Positions 57,987 to 64,000 of a DNA stretch of 64,000 bases are shown here, piece after piece. The notes beneath the pieces are model-generated. The model was given only the letters and a program-made list of their open reading frames with translations, had not been told where the DNA came from and ran no database searches. The DNA is from Pantoea alhagi (GTDB lineage Bacteria; Pseudomonadota; Gammaproteobacteria; Enterobacterales; Enterobacteriaceae), in assembly GCF_002101395.1 (NCBI RefSeq), contig NZ_CP019706.1, forward strand, positions 3,224,001 to 3,288,000, given 5' to 3'. Made by a program: the position numbers and the translations under genes. Positions within the stretch are counted from its first letter, which is position 1; every line of letters starts with the position of its first letter.

Positions 57987-58363
57987 TCGTATCTGCGCTC
58001 GATAAAGATGACGACTGGGGGTTTGGCCGCGGGAGGGCGAATTACATCACTGGCGGGGCCGCCATTGCCCAGAAAGTTAAGTGCCGAATCCGGTCATTCA
58101 AAAACGACAACCCCCTCAACATGGCAGATAACATCGACTGGTTTTATCTGCTATCCGAGAAAAACACCGAACAGCAAATACTGCGCGAAATAGAGCGCGT
58201 CACGCTGGCAACAGATGGCGTGATGCGGATTAACAATCTGGAGTTGACCGTCAATAAACGGACCAGACATCAGATTATCGAATTACGCATCCAGACAGTA
58301 TTTGACGAACAGATAATCAACTTCCCTGTTGGCGGAGCGCAGAGCGATGGCACTACAGTTTGA
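57983..58363 (+). CDS. Baseplate wedge protein (gp25-like)
   Basis: The 126-residue protein has the gp25/DUF2634-like arrangement (ILREIERVTLATDGVMRINNLELTVNKRTRHQIIELRIQTVF). It starts in the spike stop (ATGA overlap), which supports that the spike gene ends at 57986. Confidence 0.8.
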   Translation: MIVSALDKDDDWGFGRGRANYITGGAAIAQKVKCRIRSFKNDNPLNMADNIDWFYLLSEKNTEQQILREIERVTLATDGVMRINNLELTVNKRTRHQIIELRIQTVFDEQIINFPVGGAQSDGTTV

Positions 58364-59525
58364 TAATAACGGCCTGCAGATAGATACATTCAGGGATATA
58401 TTCCAGAGCCTGAGCGACGGTTATAAGGCAATTTACGGTCAGGATATCGACCTCGATCAGGAGTCGCCCGACGGCCAGCGCGTTGCAATCGAGGCACAGG
58501 CACGCACCGATATTGAAGCGGCGCTGCAGTGGATTTACTCGCAGATGGACCCGGATTTCAACACTGGCGACATGCAGCAGATCATCGCAAAGCTGCACGG
58601 GCTTTATCTTCGCCCTGGCTCCCGCTCTCAGCGAGATCTGAAGGTCACAACTGACAGACCGGTGCTTTTGTACAGTGGTTACAAAATTCGTGACCAGGCT
58701 AATCAGGTCTGGTTTGTCAGGCAAGATATTACGGTGCCGGCCGGCACGACCACGGTTACGTTCTTTGCGCAAAACTTTGGAAAGGTGACCGGGCTGATAT
58801 CCGACACCTTCACTCAGATAACACCTGAGCTGGGTATTCTGAGCATCATCTCTGACACTGCCGTTGTTGTGGGAAGGGATGAGGAAACACCCGAACAGTT
58901 TCGCCAGCGCCGCAACAGGTCACTGGAAAACCCGGCCACGGGCAGCACTGGGGCCATATTTGCAAAGATAGCGCAACTCGCCGGTGTAACCGATCTCAAT
59001 ATCGATGAGAACGATACGAAGTTTGATGATGCGGAAACCGGTATTCCTGCCAACTCGATATGGCTGGTAGTGGAGGGTGGTGCCGTGTCTGAAATCGTTG
59101 AGGTCATGGTTAAGCAGAAGGGCGGCGGCACAGGAACTAAAGGAAGCGTTACCGGGCGCTACATTGAGTCACTGGCTCGGCCTGACGGCTCCATCCTTCA
59201 GATAGCGCATGACCTACAATTTGACCGTCCTGTTTACAAGCCGCTGTACATCAGGCTTACGGCCCGACGCAAGATTACCAATGACCCGGTCGATCAGGAT
59301 TCACTGAAGGAGGCTCTGGCATCCCGGGAGCTGCACATTGGTGAGAGCATTGACGCAAACGAATTTTACGCCGACGGGTATAGCACAAGCCGTGTGAACT
59401 ATGTACTTACTGACCTCATGATCAGCAATGACGGAAGCACATACACCGATGCGGAACTCTCTCCGGGATTTCAGGGGAAATTCACCTTAAGCACCAGTGA
59501 TATCGACATCACCGAGGTGACCTGA
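58347..59525 (+). CDS. Baseplate J family protein
   Basis: The 392-residue protein has the baseplate J/gp47 pattern: ETPEQFRQRRNRSLENPATGSTGAIFAKIAQLAGVTDLNI and VNYVLTDLMISN. It forms the wedge linking sheath and hub. Start MALQFDNN overlaps the previous gene. Confidence 0.92.
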   Translation: MALQFDNNGLQIDTFRDIFQSLSDGYKAIYGQDIDLDQESPDGQRVAIEAQARTDIEAALQWIYSQMDPDFNTGDMQQIIAKLHGLYLRPGSRSQRDLKVTTDRPVLLYSGYKIRDQANQVWFVRQDITVPAGTTTVTFFAQNFGKVTGLISDTFTQITPELGILSIISDTAVVVGRDEETPEQFRQRRNRSLENPATGSTGAIFAKIAQLAGVTDLNIDENDTKFDDAETGIPANSIWLVVEGGAVSEIVEVMVKQKGGGTGTKGSVTGRYIESLARPDGSILQIAHDLQFDRPVYKPLYIRLTARRKITNDPVDQDSLKEALASRELHIGESIDANEFYADGYSTSRVNYVLTDLMISNDGSTYTDAELSPGFQGKFTLSTSDIDITEVT

Positions 59526-60247
59526 TGAATAACGACATCATTAACCGCTATACGCTGATGCTCATCCGGCAGTACTGGGAGAAGCCGAAAGCCAAAGCTG
59601 AAATTCAGGCCATGATGAAGCAGTGGCAGATTATTGCCGACTTCATTCGCAACCCTGACAACTTTGATATTGATAAAGCGACTGGTTACCGGCTGGACGT
59701 TATTGGTCGCATAGTGGGGTTATCACGAAGCGTTCCTGCAGTGATTGCAAAGGTATTCTTTGGCTTTGAGGGGCATGAAAACTCAGCTGGCTTTAAAAGC
59801 AAGTCCAAGCCCGGCTACGTGGGGGCGCCATTCTACAGTAAGTTTTCGCCGGCTTACGGTGATTATCAGCTTGGAGATAATGAATACCGGCGGTTCCTGA
59901 AGGTTAAGATCGCTAAGAACGCCACGTCCGGAACTATAGCGTCTGATGATCGCGTCAGCCTGCAGGAGGTCATTCAGGCCGCTTTTAACGGAGAGGCTTA
60001 CGTTACAGACCGCAAGGATATGACGCTGGCTCTGAATATATCCCCTCAGATATCCCTGGATGAACTGCGCCTGATCGTAAAGCTGGGCCTTTTACCCAAG
60101 CCTGCCGGCGTCAGATACGACTATTACTATCAGGTTACGCCCGGGCAGACGTTTGGGTTCTCAAGAAACCCCTCAGCCAGAGGGTTCGCAAGCAAATTCA
60201 ATACCGCCTATCAGGGCGGTTTTTTTTCGAGGAAAATTCATGTCTAA
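59525..60247 (+). CDS. DUF2612 tail protein
   Basis: The 240-residue protein (KATGYRLDVIGRIVGLSR, SLQEVIQAAFNGEAYVTDRKDM, LLPKPAGVRYDYYYQV) fits DUF2612, the gpI-like adaptor that holds tail fibres. Its last codons read through a terminator hairpin. Confidence 0.87.
   Translation: MNNDIINRYTLMLIRQYWEKPKAKAEIQAMMKQWQIIADFIRNPDNFDIDKATGYRLDVIGRIVGLSRSVPAVIAKVFFGFEGHENSAGFKSKSKPGYVGAPFYSKFSPAYGDYQLGDNEYRRFLKVKIAKNATSGTIASDDRVSLQEVIQAAFNGEAYVTDRKDMTLALNISPQISLDELRLIVKLGLLPKPAGVRYDYYYQVTPGQTFGFSRNPSARGFASKFNTAYQGGFFSRKIHV
60203..60227 (+). terminator. Terminator hairpin before the tail fibre gene
   Basis: ACCGCC-TATCAG-GGCGGT followed by eight T, within the end of the DUF2612 gene. May reduce fibre gene expression unless Q-modified. 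Confidence 0.72.
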
Positions 60248-61313
60248 GATTGCACGATACGCAGGGAATCTTCCCGCTTTTGCATCTAATGCTCAGGGAC
60301 TGGAGCGAACCGTCTTCGGTGGGACGGCGCAGGCTGACGATTTGACATCACAGGTTACTGACGCATTTCGCCGTGGGTGGGGAATAGTAGGCCCGTCTGA
60401 GAATCCCTCGCTGGAGGATTTCAACGCCGCGTTCTATACGCTGAGCCAGCTCATTTCATACCAGCATCAGATGGGTGTGCCGGAATGGGATGCCGCTCAG
60501 GAATACTATGTTGGCTCTCTATGCATCAGGAACGGAGATGCATACTCATCTGTTGCCAGTAACAACATTAACAGTCCTCCGCCATCATCAAAATGGGCGA
60601 AGTTGATTAATGATAAAAATGGTCTTCTTAGCCTCGGGTTGAGTGATGTCAGCGGCTTCGTCGGCCGGCTTATCAACATTCAGATTTTCGCAGTAAGTGG
60701 CACATACACCCCATCTGCAGGCGCAAAAAAGTGCATTATAGAGGCTGTTTCCGGAGCTGGCGGCGGCGGATCTGTAATTAATATTTCATCTGGGCAATCT
60801 GCTGTCGGTAATGGGGGGGTTAGTGGCGAATACGTCAGAACCCCTTTAATAAGCGCTCAAGCTCAAGCTATAACTATTGGTGCCGCTGGATCAGGAGGCA
60901 CGGCAGGAAATCCTGGCAATGCAGGCGGAGCCACCCTTGTAGGCTCAATAATAAGTCTGCGAGGTGGTCCTGGCGGAGGAAGTGGTTCTGCATCAACTAA
61001 CAACTTAATCGCCCAAACAAATGGGGCCTTATCTGGCACGCTCAACTATCCAGCAAACTCTTTATTTATGTCTGCCTCTTTGGGCCCCAGAGGACTGATC
61101 GTTAACCCGGGCGTCGCTTCAGGCTGCCTCGCTGGTAGCGGCGGGTCATCCCCTCTAGGGAAGGGTGCCGACGGTACAAACGCCACAAGTAATGGATCTG
61201 ACGGTTCCGGATATGGCTCTGGCGGTTCAGGCGCAATAAATATTGGAGCGAACCCATCACGATCTGGTGGTTCTGGCACAGGCGGAGTTGTGATTATTTG
61301 GGAGTATGCATAA
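60240..61313 (+). CDS. Tail fibre with glycine-rich adhesin tip
   Basis: The 357-residue protein has an N-terminal attachment part (FNAAFYTLSQLISYQHQMGVPEW, residues 60-84), a short FVGRLINIQIFAVSGTYTPSAGAKKC linker and a C-terminal half with repeated Gly-rich motifs (GAGGGGS, GGPGGGSGS, GSGGSGA, GGSGTGGVVIIWEYA). Gly-rich loops of this kind build polyglycine sandwich adhesin tips in other phages, so this half probably binds the host receptor. Confidence 0.82.
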   Translation: MSKIARYAGNLPAFASNAQGLERTVFGGTAQADDLTSQVTDAFRRGWGIVGPSENPSLEDFNAAFYTLSQLISYQHQMGVPEWDAAQEYYVGSLCIRNGDAYSSVASNNINSPPPSSKWAKLINDKNGLLSLGLSDVSGFVGRLINIQIFAVSGTYTPSAGAKKCIIEAVSGAGGGGSVINISSGQSAVGNGGVSGEYVRTPLISAQAQAITIGAAGSGGTAGNPGNAGGATLVGSIISLRGGPGGGSGSASTNNLIAQTNGALSGTLNYPANSLFMSASLGPRGLIVNPGVASGCLAGSGGSSPLGKGADGTNATSNGSDGSGYGSGGSGAINIGANPSRSGGSGTGGVVIIWEYA

Positions 61314-61739
61314 ATGTCGACATATGCTCTTATTAAAGATGAAATGGTTGTAAATGTTGTTGTATGGGACGGCGAAGGACAAATGTTTGATTCCTTCACA
61401 ACATATGAAGTTAAAGAAAATGAACAAATCGGACCCGGATTCTCAGCAAAGAAAGACAAAAAAGGGTCTTGGTCTTTTACACCACCATCTGTAGTAATGA
61501 CTGATGAAGAGATAGCATTGGCAAATATTTCCACAGCTCAGTCTGAGTATGATGTTGCAACTGCAAATATCAATGCTCTTAGACAAATTGTAGAAGATGG
61601 AGACTATGAGGATAGTAGCGAGGAAGAGATTAAAAATTTAATCAATGAATGGACTTCCTATCGTATAGCGCTTCGCTCTTACCTTAAAGCTGCAGACGGG
61701 AGCAAAGAGCTCCCTAGAAAAGCTGAAGATAACAACTAA
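61314..61739 (+). CDS. tfa: Tail fibre assembly protein
   Basis: The 141-residue protein follows the fibre gene at once and has the Caudo_TAP pattern: N-terminal YALIKDEMVVNVVVWDG and a C-terminal helix. It would help fold the fibre. Confidence 0.82.
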   Translation: MSTYALIKDEMVVNVVVWDGEGQMFDSFTTYEVKENEQIGPGFSAKKDKKGSWSFTPPSVVMTDEEIALANISTAQSEYDVATANINALRQIVEDGDYEDSSEEEIKNLINEWTSYRIALRSYLKAADGSKELPRKAEDNN

Positions 61740-61741
61740 CT

Positions 61742-62776
61742 TCAAGCGCCATGGATAGGCGCTATAACCTCTCTTCTCAGGCAATCAAGAACCTTATTGG
61801 CTCTTAATTCCTCTCCGCTCTTGTTCAAGTGGTAGTAAGTATCAAAAAAATACTTGGAGTCCAGATTGAATTCATAAGGTTTGCAGTGAATATCAATCCC
61901 TTCTTCACTCACTTCCCTCTTAATTTCTGATATGAAGTGGCTAGAACTTTCGTTCATTTCATTAAATGATTCAGATTTAATCGATGCCGGCCAGATTAAT
62001 ATTAGCTTTGCACCCTTCGATTCAATGGCTTCTTTTAGTTTAATAATTTGATCGATGCTATATTTCGCAGGCTTAGACGAAGACTCATATGTCAGAGGTG
62101 AACCCTCTGCATCAATATTTGACATGAGGCTCTTTACATGACTGGTCTGGTTTTCTGGTGTTATTATGTCACCATTGCGTTTTATTGATTTATAGCTGTA
62201 ACCCCGATATACACCAGTAGGTATAAATCGCTTAATGTCATGCTCGCTGGTTAAAACTCGCCTTTTTGGCGTAAGCAGCCCCTCAAAAACTCTTCGTGCA
62301 TCGGTATGCGCAATAAAGCTGGCTTGATCAAAAATATCTAACCCATGGAGATAGTCAGCCCCCCATGCAATCATGTTGTTTATAAACCAATCTGAATACA
62401 TGCTTTTTCGCACATAATAAGTATATTCTAGCGGAGCGACAAAAATGTCGCCTTTTTTCGCGATGTTACTTGCTACCTTTGACAGGTAACTCATGTCGAG
62501 TGACGCATGTAAGCCAAAGTTAAACGTTGGTATTCCTGTGCCTTCCTCAATCACGCTACTGTCAAAACCAAAAAGGGAGTTTGAACCGGAAATTATAACT
62601 ATTCTTTCTGGCGATTTTACTTTTGAAAGTAAATCTGTTTTTTTAATTACTGTTTCTTTTAGCCACCACTCGGCCTTGACTGGCGCTCCAATCTGCTGCT
62701 TATACAACAATGCGTAAACTGCTGATAAAGAAATGGCCGAGATAAAAAATACTAATACCTTAACTGTGTTTTTCAT
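61742..62776 (-). CDS. SGNH-type acyltransferase partner (AlgX/DltD-like)
   Basis: The 344-residue protein has a membrane anchor at residues 5-22 and an SGNH-like fold: GSNS near residue 58 (nucleophile Ser) and DTYYHLNKSG near residue 315 (Asp-x-x-His). Such periplasmic proteins work with MBOAT transferases to O-acetylate polysaccharides. The start with GAGG five bases upstream lies eight bases after the MBOAT stop, so the two form an operon. The gene is A+T-richer than its neighbours, a sign of separate origin. Confidence 0.77.
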   Translation of the reverse strand: MKNTVKVLVFFISAISLSAVYALLYKQQIGAPVKAEWWLKETVIKKTDLLSKVKSPERIVIISGSNSLFGFDSSVIEEGTGIPTFNFGLHASLDMSYLSKVASNIAKKGDIFVAPLEYTYYVRKSMYSDWFINNMIAWGADYLHGLDIFDQASFIAHTDARRVFEGLLTPKRRVLTSEHDIKRFIPTGVYRGYSYKSIKRNGDIITPENQTSHVKSLMSNIDAEGSPLTYESSSKPAKYSIDQIIKLKEAIESKGAKLILIWPASIKSESFNEMNESSSHFISEIKREVSEEGIDIHCKPYEFNLDSKYFFDTYYHLNKSGEELRANKVLDCLRREVIAPIHGA

Positions 62777-62783
62777 GATGACC

Positions 62784-64000
62784 TCAAAAAGCAGCGTAAA
62801 TGAAAGCAGCTGCAGAAGCACCGCCAAACATAAATATGATAGAGGCAGCTAAAGCCAGCCCTGCAAGCACCGTTCTCAGGAACCCAATTTCCCCTGAGTT
62901 TATCACTTGGGCAGTGTTCTTTACGGTAAAAACAAAGAGCAATACGACGCTGACATACATAGCTGCGTATGTCGTCACTTGGTTAGGGCTGAATACAGAT
63001 TTGAGCCAGTTCCAGTCGTTGTAAGGGTCACGATAGAGCCAGTTACGTAGCTCTACCAAATCAGGCCTGAACATAGCGCAGAATATGTTGTAGGCCGACT
63101 GAACACTGTCGGCGCGGAAGGGTATCCATGACAAGTTGATGAACAGAATGGTAACCAGCCATCCAGCAAGCGCCGGCATCCTCAGCCCGGCCTTCTCCCA
63201 CAGCACGTTAACGATCGTGGCGATGCCATGCATGGCACCCCAGATAATGAAGTTGAGTTCGCTTCCGTGCCAGGCTCCGCTTATCAGAAATGTGATGAGC
63301 AGGTTAGCCATGGTCCGCGGCATTCCCTTCCTGCTGCCTCCTAGGGGGATATAAACGTAATCCCGGAGCCAGGTAGACAGTGATATGTGCCACCGGCTCC
63401 AGAAATCCCGGATGTTCACAGCCTTGTATGGAGAATTGAAATTATCCGGGAGGCGGATACCCAGCAGTAATGCTGAGCCGATAGCGATGTCAGAGTAGCC
63501 GGAGAAATCGAAATATATCTGTGCAGTGTAAGAAAGGCTCGTTACCCATGCCTCGGCGAAACTCAATGCTGCAGTATTGGCATATCCGACATCTGCATAA
63601 CGAGCGAAGAGGCCAGAGAGAACTACCTTTTTGAATAGTCCAATGGCGATTACCGTCAGTCCGGCCAGCACCATAGACGAGCGTATCATCTCCCGGGAGT
63701 TTGTTTGCGGCATCAGTGACTGCCACCGGGTGATAGGACCTGCGATCATCTTAGGAAAGAACAGCACGTAATAGAGATAATCGAAAAGTGCTACCCGCTC
63801 AATCTTCCCTTTGTAGGCGTCCACTAAAAAGGAGATCTGCTGAAAGGTGAAGAAGCTTACCGCCAGCGGCATGCCGTATGTGCGAAGCCAGTCAGTAGCA
63901 TATGCAGCGCCAATCGGAACAAAGTGGTTGTACTTGAGAACGCACAGCAAAATTACATTCGCAGTCACACCAATTATCATCGCCAACTTACGTCTTCTGG
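62784..64000 (-). CDS. MBOAT-family O-acyltransferase (AlgI-like, N-terminus outside window)
   Basis: The frame is still open at the right edge, so the first part is missing; about 405 residues are seen. The hydrophobic protein has the AlgI signatures FPKMIAGPITRW, FDFSGYSDIAIG, NFNSPYKAVNIRDFWSRWHISLSTWLRDYVYIPLGGSR and the active-site His in ISGAWHGSELNFIIWGAMHG. It should pass acyl groups across the membrane for surface polysaccharide acylation, with the SGNH partner downstream. Confidence 0.9.
   Translation of the reverse strand, partial: RRRKLAMIIGVTANVILLCVLKYNHFVPIGAAYATDWLRTYGMPLAVSFFTFQQISFLVDAYKGKIERVALFDYLYYVLFFPKMIAGPITRWQSLMPQTNSREMIRSSMVLAGLTVIAIGLFKKVVLSGLFARYADVGYANTAALSFAEAWVTSLSYTAQIYFDFSGYSDIAIGSALLLGIRLPDNFNSPYKAVNIRDFWSRWHISLSTWLRDYVYIPLGGSRKGMPRTMANLLITFLISGAWHGSELNFIIWGAMHGIATIVNVLWEKAGLRMPALAGWLVTILFINLSWIPFRADSVQSAYNIFCAMFRPDLVELRNWLYRDPYNDWNWLKSVFSPNQVTTYAAMYVSVVLLFVFTVKNTAQVINSGEIGFLRTVLAGLALAASIIFMFGGASAAAFIYAAF

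Larger units (their letters stand above)
20113..64000. mobile_element. Lambdoid-myovirus mosaic prophage (right end outside window)
   Basis: From the integrase next to fliE to the right edge every gene is phage-type or a phage accessory gene. The set includes integration, lambda-style immunity, replication, nin-like, lysis, packaging, head, contractile tail and conversion modules in the usual order. More than 43 kb is visible. The left attachment site must lie near 20100-20135, probably at the 3' end of fliE. No attL core can be proven without the right end. No obvious gene loss is visible in the structural modules, apart from a frame break in the spike gene. Confidence 0.93.

Noticed and set aside
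1..64000. CRISPR arrays, rRNA, tRNA genes or insertion sequences
   Set aside because: No regularly spaced repeats, cloverleaf sequences or transposase genes were noticed on reading both strands. A tRNA scan was not possible here.

Overview
The window is chromosomal DNA of an enterobacterium, most likely of the Erwiniaceae (Pantoea, Erwinia or Mixta type). The left third keeps the Escherichia coli gene order around rcsA (yedI, yodC, yedP, dsrA, yodD, dsrB, rcsA, fliR to fliE), with local replacements. Everything right of fliE is one large temperate prophage that runs off the right edge.

Left part (1-20112). The 3' end of yedI, a 43-residue ORF and yodC are followed by an unusual pair: a LexA/CI-type self-cleaving repressor and a small holin-like membrane protein. 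Near-identical 18-bp sequences lie in front of both. On the other strand, a glucosyl-3-phosphoglycerate-synthase-like gene sits beside yedP, suggesting a glucosylglycerate osmolyte pathway where E. coli has dgcQ. The sRNA DsrA is recognisable between yedP and yodD. A Pmp3-type peptide, DsrB, a chemoreceptor with a sigma-28-like promoter, and RcsA follow. Then come fliRQPONML and fliKJIHGF on the minus strand and the divergent fliE.

Prophage (about 20113 to beyond 64000). The control region is laid out as in lambda. The left arm (int, xis, about 17 small genes, a Sak4-type annealing ATPase with a probable SSB, and an N-like antiterminator) is read leftward from pL. Three operator-like sites of the form ATAC-N5-GTAT lie at pL and three at pR. 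CI, Cro, CII (with a TTGC-N6-TTGC pRE site), an initiator protein with iterons inside its gene, a DnaB-type helicase, a nin-like region and Q follow. The late genes are holin, GH19 endolysin, nested spanins, a KilA-N gene behind a possible c4-like RNA, terminase, head genes and a contractile tail with a DUF3383 sheath, so the phage is a lambdoid/myovirus mosaic.

Accessory (moron) genes are the most interesting part. In the place of lambda rexAB lies a Panacea-type toxin-antitoxin pair whose promoter overlaps a LexA-like box. Next to it a lipoprotein gene carries an almost perfect sigma-28 (FliA) flagellar promoter. The left operon contains a secreted protein behind a 19/20 LexA box. The tail region contains a free-standing bPH2-domain membrane protein cassette. 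After the tail fibre genes comes a two-gene polysaccharide O-acylation module (SGNH protein plus MBOAT transferase), probably for lysogenic conversion of the cell surface. The baseplate spike gene is split by a -1 frame change at a GGGG run. The window ends inside the MBOAT gene, so the right prophage end and attR are not visible.
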